Assembly (NCBI RefSeq): GCF_900302485.1
Contig: NZ_OMOI01000001.1
Span: 62,001-126,000 of the forward strand
Direction of reading: 5' to 3'
Length of the DNA stretch: 64,000 bases
Origin: Aliiroseovarius pelagivivens
GTDB lineage: Bacteria; Pseudomonadota; Alphaproteobacteria; Rhodobacterales; Rhodobacteraceae
This document shows, piece after piece, positions 32,596 to 41,900 of the stretch. Both the position numbers and the translations under genes were made by a program. The first letter of the stretch is position 1, and every line of letters begins with the position of its first letter. The notes under the pieces were generated by a model. That model searched no databases and was not told where the DNA came from. It saw nothing but the letters and a program-made list of their open reading frames with translations.

Positions 32596-33779
32596 TCGGT
32601 GCGGTCCTGACTGAACAGATACAGCAGGCAGCCGATCAAGCCAGGAACGGCAAAGAACAGGAACACGGCCTGATAGGGGGCCGTGACCGACACGTCCGGA
32701 CCCTGCGCCGAACGATAGACACTGGCCGAGGCGTACTGGAAAACACCCACGCCGCCGATCCCAAACATATTCATCAGCGTCACGCCCCGCCCAACAAGGT
32801 GGGGCGGATAGAAGCTGCGTCCATGCGCCATCAAAAGCGGGAAGCTTGAGGCAAACAAGCCGATGGCGGCCATGGTCAGCGCCACGCGCCAGATCCCGGC
32901 CTCGGGCGCGAACCATAGCAGAAACACCATAAAGACCGCGACGATGTTGCCAGTAAAGATCACCCATTTACGGGTGCCAAAGATGCGGTCCATCGGTCCA
33001 TAAGTGAAGCTGCCGATCACCATAGCCAGAGCAATCGCCATTGTGACCCAGCCGATGCCTGTGGTGTCCAATCCATAGACATCGCGTAGGAACGGACCGG
33101 CCCAGCTGCCGCGCAGCCCGGCCGCCGCCGCATAGTTGACGAACATAAGCGGGAACAAAGCCCAAAGTGCGGGCATTTTTAGAAGGTCCAGAACGGATCC
33201 TTTGGCTTGTCCTTCTTCAACTTCGACCTTCGGCGGGTTATCCACCGTCACCATGATCAACGCGGCAACCACCAATGTCACAGTCGCCAAAGCCCACAGG
33301 CAAGTACGCCAGCCAAACTGTTCAACGGCCAGCGCCAGTGGCAAGGCGCCTGCGATATTGCCCAAAGCTCCAAAGCCAATCACCATCCCGGCCAGAGTGC
33401 CAAAGACGGCGGGGGAATAGAGCCGCGCGAAGATGAAATAGCTGGCCATCAGCACAGGGGAGCACCCGATACCGATCAAGATCATCGCATAGAGGATATG
33501 ATCAGGCGTGGTGGCCATGGCAAAAAGCGCGGCGCCTCCGGCACCGCCAAGCGCCAAAAGACCTGCTGCCACTTTGCGCGGACCAATGTTGTCCAACGCC
33601 CAGCCGACAGGGATCTGCATCAGGGCAAAGACCAGAAACCACGCGCCTGACGCCTGTGCCAGATCCTCGGGCGTCGCGCCCAGATCCGTCTTCAGCGCAG
33701 GCGTCATCACCGCCAAAAAGGCGCGATAGAACTGGCTTAGGACGTAAGCCACAATCAAAGTGATGATACCAACCCGCAT
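32592..33779 (-). CDS. Major facilitator superfamily transporter
   Basis: 395 residues from the ATG at 33779, which has GAGGAG upstream; the frame extends ten codons further but without a ribosome site. About twelve hydrophobic segments are split by a central charged loop (VDNPPKVEVEEGQAKG). The family motif between helices 2 and 3 appears as WALDNIGPRKV. The start IVAYVLSQFYRAFLAVMTPAL resembles the nitrate/nitrite and oxalate/formate branches, but the substrate cannot be named. It follows hemE by 77 nt on the same strand. Confidence 0.85.
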   Translation of the reverse strand: MRVGIITLIVAYVLSQFYRAFLAVMTPALKTDLGATPEDLAQASGAWFLVFALMQIPVGWALDNIGPRKVAAGLLALGGAGGAALFAMATTPDHILYAMILIGIGCSPVLMASYFIFARLYSPAVFGTLAGMVIGFGALGNIAGALPLALAVEQFGWRTCLWALATVTLVVAALIMVTVDNPPKVEVEEGQAKGSVLDLLKMPALWALFPLMFVNYAAAAGLRGSWAGPFLRDVYGLDTTGIGWVTMAIALAMVIGSFTYGPMDRIFGTRKWVIFTGNIVAVFMVFLLWFAPEAGIWRVALTMAAIGLFASSFPLLMAHGRSFYPPHLVGRGVTLMNMFGIGGVGVFQYASASVYRSAQGPDVSVTAPYQAVFLFFAVPGLIGCLLYLFSQDRTD

Positions 33780-33856
33780 AGTGCTCTCCTCGCGATAACC
33801 CGCGCACAAGACACGGGTCGAAAGGATTTGGCAAGCGGGCTGGTAGTTCTACCTGA

Positions 33857-34891
33857 TCAGCCGTTGCGCACGGTGTCGATCATCAGCTGCACATTCTCGG
33901 GATCAGCGTCCGGGGTGATCCCGTGGCCAAGGTTGAAAATATGCGGACCGTTCTTGAACGCCTCGACGATGGCGCGGGTTTCATCGACCAGTGCCTGACC
34001 GCCGGTAACCATGTGGCTGGACTTCAGGTTGCCCTGCACACAGCCATCGACCTGAACATTCGCCGCCGCCCATTCCGGGCTGACCGAGTTGTCCAGCGCC
34101 ACACAATCCACGCCGGTAGCTTTGGCAAAGCCTACATAGCCCTCGCCTGCTTCGCGCGGGAAGCCGATGACGGGAATGCCGGGGTGACGTTTCTTCAGCT
34201 CGGACGTGATTACACGCGCGGGTTCAACCGCGTACTTCTGGAAGTCCTCGCCCTTCAGCGACCCGGCCCAGCTGTCAAACAGCTTCACCACTTCGGCACC
34301 GGCTTCGATCTGTTTGGACAGATACTCAATAGTGCCCTCGGTCAGGCGATCCATCACGGCTTCGAACAGCGGACGGTTTTCAGCCTTCAGCGCGTGCGCC
34401 GGACCTTGGTCTTTGGTGCCCTGACCCGCGATCATATAGGTCGCAACCGTCCAAGGCATCCCAGCGAACCCGATCAGAGTGGTCTCTTCCGGCAGTTCGC
34501 GGCGCAGGATGCGGACGGTTTCGTAAATCGGGTTCAGCGTCTCGTGAATGTCTTCCTTGCCCGACAGCTTGTCGAAATCGGCTTGGCTTGTGATCGTCGA
34601 CAGACGCGGGCCTTCCCCGGTCACAAACCACAGATCCGCACCAAGCGCCTGCGGCAGCAGCAGGATGTCGGCAAACAGGATCGCCGCATCAAAGCCGTAG
34701 CGGCGGATGGGCTGCAGAGTAACTTCGGCTGCAAGCTCTGGATTGTAGCAGAGTTTCAGGAAATCTCCGGCTTGGGCGCGCGTGGCGCGATACTCGGGCA
34801 GATAGCGTCCCGCCTGACGCATCATCCAGATCGGAGGTGTCGGAAGGGTCTCGCCTGCAAGTGCGCGCAGAATGGTCTTTTGCTGGGTCAT
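33857..34891 (-). CDS. hemE: Uroporphyrinogen decarboxylase
   Basis: 344 residues from the ATG at 34891. The N-terminal [17 protein letters not shown] signature carries the substrate-binding arginines, and [14 protein letters not shown] is the second family signature. It removes four carboxyl groups from uroporphyrinogen III to give coproporphyrinogen III, the substrate of HemF. It is divergent from hemC with about 115 nt between the starts. Confidence 0.97.
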   Translation of the reverse strand: MTQQKTILRALAGETLPTPPIWMMRQAGRYLPEYRATRAQAGDFLKLCYNPELAAEVTLQPIRRYGFDAAILFADILLLPQALGADLWFVTGEGPRLSTITSQADFDKLSGKEDIHETLNPIYETVRILRRELPEETTLIGFAGMPWTVATYMIAGQGTKDQGPAHALKAENRPLFEAVMDRLTEGTIEYLSKQIEAGAEVVKLFDSWAGSLKGEDFQKYAVEPARVITSELKKRHPGIPVIGFPREAGEGYVGFAKATGVDCVALDNSVSPEWAAANVQVDGCVQGNLKSSHMVTGGQALVDETRAIVEAFKNGPHIFNLGHGITPDADPENVQLMIDTVRNG

Positions 34892-35006
34892 AAGGTGGCC
34901 TTTCCTGTCTGGTTCCAAGCCTCGTCCCAAAGCAGCGGCAAGATGTCAAGCGCTGGGGGTGTCGCAGGCATGGACAGAGGGGGGCTTCACGCGTAAACCA
35001 ACCGCC

Positions 35007-35963
35007 ATGACTTACACGCTTCCGACCCCCGACGCCCCCTTGAATATTGGCACACGTGGCAGCCCCTTGGCGCTGGCGCAGGCCTATGAAACGCGCCGCC
35101 GCCTGATGGCTGCGTTCGATCTGCCGGAGGCGGCGTTCGAGATCGTGGTGATTCATACCACCGGCGACAACCGCTCGATGATCGACGCGGACCGCCCGCT
35201 GAAAGAGATCGGCAACAAAGGCCTGTTCACCAAGGAAATCGAAGAGGCGATGCTGGATGGGCGCATCGACATCGCAGTGCATTCGATGAAGGATATGCCG
35301 GTCGAACAGCCTGACGGGCTGGTGCTGGAGTGCTATTTGCCGCGTGAAGACACGCGCGATGCGTTCGTGTCGATCAAGTACAAATCGATTGCTGAGCTGC
35401 CGGAGGGCGCCGTCGTCGGCACCTCGTCCCTGCGCCGCAAATCGCAGCTTTTGAACCGCCGTCCCGACCTGAGCGTGGTCGAGTTTCGCGGCAACGTTCA
35501 AACTCGCCTGAAAAAGCTGGGTGACAACGTGGCCGAAGCGACTTTCCTTGCGATGGCAGGCCTGAACCGTCTGGGCATGGACGACGTCCCCGCCACGGCG
35601 ATCGAGACGGCTGATATGCTGAACGCTGTGGCCCAAGGGGCCATTGGCATTGAACGTCGTGCAGACGATGCCCGCGCCAAGGACATGCTGGATGCGATCC
35701 ACAACCTTGAAACGGGTCAACGTCTGGCCGCTGAACGTGCTTTCCTAGGGGCGCTGGACGGATCCTGCGAAACGCCGATTGCGGGGCTGGCGACGCTTGA
35801 CGGCGACACCCTGACCTTGAAGGGCGAGATCCTGCGCACGGATGGATCGGAAAGCGTGGCCGACCAGATCTCGGGTCCGATTGCAGACGGGCCGGAACTG
35901 GGGCGAACGCTGGCTGAAAAGCTGTTGTCGCAAGTGGGCGACGACTTTTTCGACTGGAAATAA
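35007..35963 (+). CDS. hemC: Hydroxymethylbilane synthase (porphobilinogen deaminase)
   Basis: 318 residues from the ATG at 35007; the upstream frame extension overlaps hemE and is rejected. IGTRGSPLALAQA at the start, VIHTTGDN, HSMKDMPVEQ and the dipyrromethane-cofactor cysteine near residue 254 in GALDGSCETPIAG are all present. It joins four porphobilinogen units into hydroxymethylbilane. Divergently paired with hemE, so the two heme genes share an upstream region. A strong terminator begins at its stop codon. Confidence 0.97.
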   Translation: MTYTLPTPDAPLNIGTRGSPLALAQAYETRRRLMAAFDLPEAAFEIVVIHTTGDNRSMIDADRPLKEIGNKGLFTKEIEEAMLDGRIDIAVHSMKDMPVEQPDGLVLECYLPREDTRDAFVSIKYKSIAELPEGAVVGTSSLRRKSQLLNRRPDLSVVEFRGNVQTRLKKLGDNVAEATFLAMAGLNRLGMDDVPATAIETADMLNAVAQGAIGIERRADDARAKDMLDAIHNLETGQRLAAERAFLGALDGSCETPIAGLATLDGDTLTLKGEILRTDGSESVADQISGPIADGPELGRTLAEKLLSQVGDDFFDWK

Positions 35964-36002
35964 AAAAAGGCCCGGCATCGCAGCCGGGCCTTTCTTCTTT
36001 TC
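35963..36002. terminator. Bidirectional intrinsic terminator between hemC and the thiolase gene
   Basis: AAAGGCCCGGC (35966-35976) and GCCGGGCCTTT (35983-35993) with a 6-nt loop, A-rich before and T-rich after. It serves both converging genes. Confidence 0.9.
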
Positions 36003-36011
36003 AATACGTGC

Positions 36012-37187
36012 TTACAGGCGCTCGATGGCCAGAGCGATCCCCTGACCGCCGCCGATGCACATGGTGATCAGCGCTTTCGAGCCGCCGATGCGTTCCAGCT
36101 CGTACAGCGCTTTCACAGTGATGATTGCGCCCGTGGCGCCGACCGGGTGACCCAGCGCAATCGCGCCGCCGTTCGGGTTCACTTTGGCCGTGTCCAGATC
36201 CAGCCCTTTGTTCACCGCAATGGCTTGAGAGGCGAAGGCCTCGTTCGATTCGATCACGTCGAAATCAGCAACCGACAGACCGGTTTTAGCCAAAAGGTTC
36301 TCGACCGCCGGGACGGGGCCAATGCCCATGACCTCGGGCCGCACGCCCGCATGGCCATAGCCAATGATGCGCGCTTTGGGTTTCAGGCCAGCGGCTTCGG
36401 CCGCGTCCGCCCGTGCCAGAACCAGCGCAGCAGCACCGTCATTGATGCCCGAGGCATTGCCTGCGGTGACGCTGCCATCTTTCTGGAACGCGGGGCGCAG
36501 GCCAGCAAGCGTTTCGGCTGTCGTCGGTTTGGGGTGTTCGTCGCGGGCAAAGGCCACCATCTCGCGGCGCTTCTTGACTTCGATGGGCACGATCTGGCTG
36601 TCGAAATACCCGGCTTCGATCGCAGCAGCGGCGCGGCGCTGGCTTTCAACCGCAAACGCGTCCTGATCTTCGCGGGTCACGCTGTTCTCGGACGCGACGT
36701 TTTCCGCGGTGATGCCCATGTGACCGGTGCCAAACGGGCAGTTCAGCGCGCCCAGCATCATATCTTGTGCGCCGGTGTCACCCATCTTCTGACCCCAGCG
36801 TGCCTGCGGCAGGATATAGGGCGAGCGGCTCATGTTTTCGGCCCCACCTGCCACGGCAAAGTTCGCGTCGCCCAGCATCAGGTTTTGGGTGGCCGACACG
36901 ATGGCCTGCAGCCCGGACCCGCACAGACGGTTCACGTTCATTGCCGGGGCGGTGTCGGGAATGCCAGCTTCGATTGCGGCAACGCGCGACAGGTACATGT
37001 CGCGGGGTTCGGTGTTGATCACGTGACCGAACACAACATGCCCGATCTGTTCTGGGGATACGCCCGCGCGGGCCATTGCTTCGCGGGTGACGGTTGCACC
37101 AAGCGCGCTGGGTGGGGTTTGGGCAAGGCTGCCACCGAAGCCACCAATGGCGGTGCGCACACCTTCAAGAATAACGATATCGGACAT
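36012..37187 (-). CDS. Acetyl-CoA C-acetyltransferase (thiolase)
   Basis: 391 residues. The acyl-accepting Cys89 is in NRLCGSGLQAI; the GHPVGATGA histidine and the second active-site cysteine in CIGGGQG are near the C-terminus. This is the biosynthetic-type thiolase that condenses two acetyl-CoA to acetoacetyl-CoA, or cleaves 3-ketoacyl-CoA. PhaA, AtoB and PaaJ-like roles are all open; no phaB or phaC is adjacent. A MarR gene lies 85 nt upstream on the same strand. GGAG precedes the ATG. Confidence 0.92.
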   Translation of the reverse strand: MSDIVILEGVRTAIGGFGGSLAQTPPSALGATVTREAMARAGVSPEQIGHVVFGHVINTEPRDMYLSRVAAIEAGIPDTAPAMNVNRLCGSGLQAIVSATQNLMLGDANFAVAGGAENMSRSPYILPQARWGQKMGDTGAQDMMLGALNCPFGTGHMGITAENVASENSVTREDQDAFAVESQRRAAAAIEAGYFDSQIVPIEVKKRREMVAFARDEHPKPTTAETLAGLRPAFQKDGSVTAGNASGINDGAAALVLARADAAEAAGLKPKARIIGYGHAGVRPEVMGIGPVPAVENLLAKTGLSVADFDVIESNEAFASQAIAVNKGLDLDTAKVNPNGGAIALGHPVGATGAIITVKALYELERIGGSKALITMCIGGGQGIALAIERL

Positions 37188-37272
37188 TTCAGGATCTCCA
37201 GTTTTGCGTTGCTGGTACTGTGCCGCAAAGCAGAAGATCTGTCTTGTGTAACGCTCCGTCAGAGGGGAGGGG

Positions 37273-37722
37273 TCAGCTTTCAGCCGTGTTGCCGGGGTCC
37301 AGTTTGTGCAGCAGGCTGGTCAGGGCTTCACGAAAGCATCCGTCCTCTTGTCCCAACAACGTTGTCAGTTGCGCCTCATACTTGCCGGCAATCGGGGCCA
37401 AGGCATCAATCATCGCACGTCCTTTGTCGGTCAGGCTAAGCTCGACCAGACGGCGATCATTGGGATTGATGGTCTTGGTGATGTATCCCGCCGCCTCAAG
37501 CCGAGATGCCGCCCGGCTGACCTTGGGTTTGTCCATGTCTACACGCTTGTGGATCTCGCGCACGCTGACGCTGTCGGCTTGGCTTAAATGCGCCACGACG
37601 CGCCATTCCGAGACCGAAATCCCATAGGCGTCGCGGTAGTGTTTCGAAAACTCCGCGCTGACACGGCTGGACAGAACGGCGATCTGGTACGGCAGGAAAT
37701 CGTCGAGTTTAAAGCTGGTCAC
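37273..37722 (-). CDS. MarR family transcriptional regulator
   Basis: 149 residues from a GTG at 37722; an upstream ATG at 37773 adds 17 residues. The winged helix covers about 40-110 (SEWRVVAHLSQA, then SVREIHKRVDMDKPKVSRA and the wing NPNDRRLVELSLTDKG). MarR proteins are dimeric repressors relieved by small aromatic or acyl-CoA ligands. The thiolase downstream is the likely target, but I saw no clear dyad in the 85-nt gap. Confidence 0.87.
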   Translation of the reverse strand: MTSFKLDDFLPYQIAVLSSRVSAEFSKHYRDAYGISVSEWRVVAHLSQADSVSVREIHKRVDMDKPKVSRAASRLEAAGYITKTINPNDRRLVELSLTDKGRAMIDALAPIAGKYEAQLTTLLGQEDGCFREALTSLLHKLDPGNTAES

Positions 37723-37783
37723 GCCTAAGCCTTTCGTTTCTTTCCCAACAATCTGCCCTGTGTGCGCGCGCAAGGCAAGCCAG

Positions 37784-38287
37784 TCAGATCAATGGGTCAT
37801 ATGCCCATTGCAAAAGTGCCTGTCGCTGACGCGGACGACAGAAGATGTCCCCCGGATAGCAATTCGCGCGGATCTGCCCGGCATGACGCGCGAAGGCACG
37901 CCAGCGTTTAATCTGCGCTGCATCAGTGTCGGGGAGGCGACGACCCAAATGATAGCGGCAATACCACTGGAACCAACCGCGTGGATCAGGGCCGATGATC
38001 CATCCCTTCTCGCGCCACACCGACAGCGGTTGGCGACTTTTTATGCCGAAATAGTTGACCGATGGGTCAGGACGATCCGACAGCTTGGCACCCTCAAACC
38101 AATTGGCGGGGAATTCGCCCCGGCAATCGTTCAGGTATTTGCCTTCGAAAACGCCCATGGCCAACATTTCAGCGGGGGTATGGTGCGGGGAAAAACCTGG
38201 GTCGAAGTCCTCGCCCTCTGGGGCATCTAACACGTAGGTGTAGCCAGATTGCATCCGGTCATCGACGTGGATTTCGTCCCCGATCAT
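37784..38287 (-). CDS. Conserved protein of unknown function encoded directly after hemF
   Basis: 167 residues, from the ATG six bases after the hemF stop. It is soluble and rich in Trp, Tyr, Arg and Asp. Notable blocks are the Asp-rich N-terminus [20 protein letters not shown], then [20 protein letters not shown] and [20 protein letters not shown], which look strongly conserved. I recognise it as a widespread uncharacterised family but know no assigned function. Tight spacing after hemF suggests co-translation and a possible link to heme or coproporphyrinogen metabolism. Confidence 0.75.
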   Translation of the reverse strand: MIGDEIHVDDRMQSGYTYVLDAPEGEDFDPGFSPHHTPAEMLAMGVFEGKYLNDCRGEFPANWFEGAKLSDRPDPSVNYFGIKSRQPLSVWREKGWIIGPDPRGWFQWYCRYHLGRRLPDTDAAQIKRWRAFARHAGQIRANCYPGDIFCRPRQRQALLQWAYDPLI

Positions 38288-38293
38288 CAAAGC

Positions 38294-39184
38294 TTACACC
38301 CACTTTGCCATCGGCGGCAGGCTCATCAGCACCGCATTGGCGTCGTGACCTGTTGCCAAGCCAAACTTGGTGCCACGATCATAGACTAGGTTGTATTCGG
38401 CATAGAGACCGCGATGTACCAGCTGCGTGTCCTTGTCAGCATCGTCCCATAGTGTGTTGCGGCGCTTTTCGGTCACCGGCACGAAGGCGGGCAAGAAGGC
38501 GCGGCCAATGTCTTGGGTCAGGGCGAAGTCCGTCTCCCAATCGCCAGTGTTGCGGTCATCCATGAAGATCCCACCAACACCACGGGCGCGGCCGCGGTGA
38601 GGCACATAGAAATACTCGTCCGCCCATTCCTTCAGCTTGCCGTAGAGCGCGGGGTCATGGGGATCCAGATGCTCTTTCTGAACGTTGTGGAAATGCGCGG
38701 TGTCCTCGTCATATTCGATGCAGGGGTTCAGGTCTGAACCACCGCCGAACCACCACGCGCCGGGGGTCCAGAACATACGGGTGTTCATATGCACCGCAGG
38801 GCAATGCGGGTTCTGCATGTGGGCAACCAGGGAAATACCCGAGGCCCAAAAGCGGGGATCATCCTCGATCCCGGGAACACCACGGGCGGCCATCGCTTGT
38901 TGGGCAGGCTTGCCCAACGTGCCATAGACGGTCGAGATGTTGACGCCCACTTTTTCAAACACGCGACCACCGCGCATGACGCTCATCAGTCCACCACCGG
39001 CATCTGATCCGTCATCCGACTGGCGCGTGGTCTTCGTGACCTCGAACCGACCGGCGGGTTGATCCGACAGCGGGCCGTCCGTCTGGCTGTCTTCCAGCGC
39101 CACAAACGCTGCAACGATCTGGTCGCGCAGGTCGTGGAACCACTGGCTGGCGCGTGCTTTTTGATCGGTCATCTGGTCGGTCAT
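38294..39184 (-). CDS. hemF: Coproporphyrinogen III oxidase, oxygen-dependent
   Basis: 296 residues. GGRVFEKVGVNISTVYG, FWTPGAWWFGGGSDLNP and GIFMDDRN are HemF family blocks, with the conserved arginine and aspartates for substrate binding. It uses O2 to decarboxylate two propionates, giving protoporphyrinogen IX. An ATG four codons later is an alternative start. The HemG-like protein could take the next, quinone-linked step. Followed closely by an uncharacterised gene. Confidence 0.96.
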   Translation of the reverse strand: MTDQMTDQKARASQWFHDLRDQIVAAFVALEDSQTDGPLSDQPAGRFEVTKTTRQSDDGSDAGGGLMSVMRGGRVFEKVGVNISTVYGTLGKPAQQAMAARGVPGIEDDPRFWASGISLVAHMQNPHCPAVHMNTRMFWTPGAWWFGGGSDLNPCIEYDEDTAHFHNVQKEHLDPHDPALYGKLKEWADEYFYVPHRGRARGVGGIFMDDRNTGDWETDFALTQDIGRAFLPAFVPVTEKRRNTLWDDADKDTQLVHRGLYAEYNLVYDRGTKFGLATGHDANAVLMSLPPMAKWV

Positions 39185-39279
39185 CGGTGGCTCCGGGTGT
39201 CAATTTAAACTGCTACGCGATCAGCTATCAAAGCTGCGCAGGTTTGGCAAAAGGCAGGATGTCGCGCGGGATGCGTCCC

Positions 39280-40107
39280 TTAGTGTGCGGGGTTGCCCAC
39301 AGCGTCCAACAGGCTGCGCCCGCCATCGACCTGCATGATATGTCCGGTCATGAAGCTGGACCCTTCCGAGGCCAGAAACTGAACCGCTTCGGTGATGTCC
39401 GCGGCCGGTGCAATCCGTCCAAGGGGCGTGCCCTCGATGATATCGGCGCGGGTCTCGGGGGTCTCGCGGATCGTGTTGCGCAGGCTTGCGCTCATCAATG
39501 ATCCGAACGACACGGCGTTCACGCGAATACGGTTGGGGGCAAGGGCCACGGCCAGCGACCGGGTCATCTGATCCACCGCGGCCGAGGCGATCGAATAGGC
39601 CATCAATCCGGGCTGCGTACGGGTCGATGCGATCGAAGACAGGTTCACGATTGCACCGAGTGGGGTCTCATCGTCTTCGTCGTCCAGATCCTCGCCCTGC
39701 AGGATCATCCGTTTGGCGACCAGTTGGCTGAGGCGCAGGCTGGTCATCAGGTTTTGATCAAGCAAAGACGTGACCGATTTGTCATCCACGTCCAGAGGAT
39801 CGGCCAAAGCCACCTGACGCGATGCGTTGATCAGAATATCCACGCGTTCAAAGGCATCAATCGTCGCGGACAGCAGGTTTGCAATCGTCAGTTTCTCGCG
39901 CAGGTCGCCTGCGAAGATGCGGGTGTTTCCGGCCTCGTCACTGTCTTCGTCTGGGTTCGGCCCCCATTGATCCAAAAGCCCAGCCTCGTCCATGTCAGCA
40001 CACACCACGTTGGCGCCGTGATCGGCAAAATGGCGGGCGATGGACAGGCCGATGCCATTGGCGGCGCCGGTGATGATGGCGGTCTTACCTGCGATGTTGA
40101 AAGACAT
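39280..40107 (-). CDS. SDR family protein lacking the catalytic lysine
   Basis: 275 residues with a Rossmann fold: TGAANGIG (13-20) for NAD(P), INASR in place of NNAG (93-97) and Ser157/158 in VNLSSIA. The active-site YxxxK is Tyr171-Ser-Ile-Ala-Ser175, so the essential lysine is replaced by serine. An acidic insert (EDLDDEDDETP, 139-149) precedes it. Either another residue assists, or the protein has lost redox activity and works as a binding protein. It lies between rsmC-like and hemF on the same strand. Confidence 0.87.
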   Translation of the reverse strand: MSFNIAGKTAIITGAANGIGLSIARHFADHGANVVCADMDEAGLLDQWGPNPDEDSDEAGNTRIFAGDLREKLTIANLLSATIDAFERVDILINASRQVALADPLDVDDKSVTSLLDQNLMTSLRLSQLVAKRMILQGEDLDDEDDETPLGAIVNLSSIASTRTQPGLMAYSIASAAVDQMTRSLAVALAPNRIRVNAVSFGSLMSASLRNTIRETPETRADIIEGTPLGRIAPAADITEAVQFLASEGSSFMTGHIMQVDGGRSLLDAVGNPAH

Positions 40108-40153
40108 AAGCTCTCCTGTCTCTGGGCGATTCCCCGCGCCAGACTAGCGGAAG

Positions 40154-41143
40154 TTACCGCGCCATGCGATGAGGTTTCAGCCCCGCCAACAGCTTGAAGC
40201 CGGATGTGCCGCCCAGATCCTCGACCACGCGGAAATGCTTGGCCAGCGTTTCCTCGTAGGGCAGGTGGCGATTGGCAACCATGACGAAGCGGCCCGAAGG
40301 CTTCAGGATGCGTGCGGCCGACTGGATAAATGCCTGCCCCAGCTCGGGACGGCCAGCGCGGCTGGTGTGAAACGGAGGGTTCGAGATCACCACGTCATAG
40401 GGCTGATCCGGCGTGAACGTCGTCGCGTCGTCCCAGACGAACTGCGCGCGCGGATCGTCGATGTTGCGACGGGCGCAGTCCAGCGCAACTTTGTCGGCTT
40501 CGATCAGGTCCAGAACGTCGACGCCTTCGCGCGACAGGATGTGGCGCGACAAATATCCCCAGCCAGCGCCCAGATCCGCAACGCGGCCGTTGATGGCGTC
40601 TGGCATGGCCGCGGCAAGAACCTCGGACCCTTTGTCGATCTTCTCGGCCGAGAAGACACCCGGGCGCGTGGTAAAGCCGTCGGGCAGGGCGATGTCTCGG
40701 GCCGCCCACTCGGGAGCGTCCAGGCCTTGGAACCAGACGATCTTGCCGTGCGCCTTGGACAGGTTGCCCAACAGGTTTGCACGCTTTTTCAGGGTTCTCA
40801 GGTGGCTGTCCATTCCGTCGGTTTTCTGGCCGTCCAGAACGACCAATCCGCCCTGCGTGGCCTGATCAGCGGCATGAAGCCACGCCTGCGCTTGCGTTTT
40901 CGAGCGGGGCGCACAGATCAGCGCAGCGGCAAACCCCGTGTCCGGCAGATCGTTGATCACGTCAAAACCGCGCGCAGTCCAGAACTGCACATCGGGGTAG
41001 AAGTGGCTGTAAATCGTCACGCGGTCTTTCGGCAGCGCCGAGACGTCGTGATCTGGCGTCGGGCCGATCACCAGAATGCCGCCATCGTCGGGCAGCGCAA
41101 TCAGCCCATCATCTAGGGCAATGGACAAACGTGTTTGAAGCAT
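40154..41143 (-). CDS. RsmC/RlmG-like class I rRNA methyltransferase
   Basis: 329 residues. The N-terminal half is a degenerate methyltransferase-like domain and the C-terminal half is the active one: DLGAGWGYLSRHIL (SAM site, 190-203), EADKVALDCAR, and NPPF at 255-258, the motif of N-methyltransferases acting on guanine or adenine. This two-domain build is typical of RsmC (16S m2G1207) and RlmG. Which base it modifies is uncertain. It starts 21 nt after the clpS stop, so the two are likely cotranscribed. Confidence 0.85.
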   Translation of the reverse strand: MLQTRLSIALDDGLIALPDDGGILVIGPTPDHDVSALPKDRVTIYSHFYPDVQFWTARGFDVINDLPDTGFAAALICAPRSKTQAQAWLHAADQATQGGLVVLDGQKTDGMDSHLRTLKKRANLLGNLSKAHGKIVWFQGLDAPEWAARDIALPDGFTTRPGVFSAEKIDKGSEVLAAAMPDAINGRVADLGAGWGYLSRHILSREGVDVLDLIEADKVALDCARRNIDDPRAQFVWDDATTFTPDQPYDVVISNPPFHTSRAGRPELGQAFIQSAARILKPSGRFVMVANRHLPYEETLAKHFRVVEDLGGTSGFKLLAGLKPHRMAR

Positions 41144-41164
41144 TTCAGACCCCGCGCGCGGCGG

Positions 41165-41506
41165 TCATTCCTTTTCCATGGTGCATTGCAGCGGGTGCTG
41201 GTGTTCGCGCGCCAGCTGCATCACCTGAGTGACCTTGGTTTCGGCAATCTCGTACGAGAAGACACCCGCTACGGCCAGCCCTTTCTTATGCACGGTCAGC
41301 ATCAGCTCGAACGCTTGCGAATGGTTCAGGCCGAAGAAGCGCTCCAGCACCATGACGACGAACTCCATCGGGGTGAAATCGTCATTCAGCAACAGCACCT
41401 TGTACATCGGAGGGCGTTTGGTCTTGGGCTTGGTTGCAACCGCAAGGCCAGCTTCGCCGTCATCATCGGGGCGACCCGAGGACAGGATGAAGGGGGATGT
41501 TGTCAT
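41165..41506 (-). CDS. clpS: ATP-dependent Clp protease adaptor ClpS
   Basis: 113 residues from the ATG at 41506 (GGAGCG upstream); the frame extends to 41653 without similarity. [17 protein letters not shown] and the helix with [12 protein letters not shown] form the N-degron binding pocket. ClpS delivers proteins with destabilising N-terminal residues to ClpA. The clpA gene, often next door, is not in the window. Confidence 0.94.
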   Translation of the reverse strand: MTTSPFILSSGRPDDDGEAGLAVATKPKTKRPPMYKVLLLNDDFTPMEFVVMVLERFFGLNHSQAFELMLTVHKKGLAVAGVFSYEIAETKVTQVMQLAREHQHPLQCTMEKE

Positions 41507-41900
41507 GTCGACATCGCTCCGTGGGTTGCAATCAATGGCATCCGGGACACTCAATATAGGGCTTGCCTGTTCCGAGAAAAGGGGCAGGGCGCTGTGCATC
41601 CGAAACCGCTCATACAAAATGAGGGCGAAGTTCTCAACATTTGGTTTCGACAATAGGCTGAGAAGTGACAGCTCCGCTGATAGCGAGGTTCTTCAAGCAC
41701 AAGGTAGGTGCGCAGATCTGGTAAGCATGTCCTTACTGCACCCAACATCTTGGGGGTAATTGCCTGCCGTGGCCGTCAAGACACGCAATAGGGCTTTGAA
41801 AATAATCGGTTTCCCAAACGAAATCCGCGTGCTAGCCTAAAAAAAACAAATCAGCTGGGCAAAAGATCCGGCGATTGAGGCAGAAAAGGTAACCGTCGTG
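41507..41900. other. Divergent intergenic region between clpS and the D,D-carboxypeptidase gene
   Basis: Nearly 400 bases, less GC-rich than the genes on each side, with A-runs near 41840-41855. It must hold two divergent promoters, but no clear -35/-10 pair, operator dyad, terminator or small ORF stood out. Confidence 0.4.
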
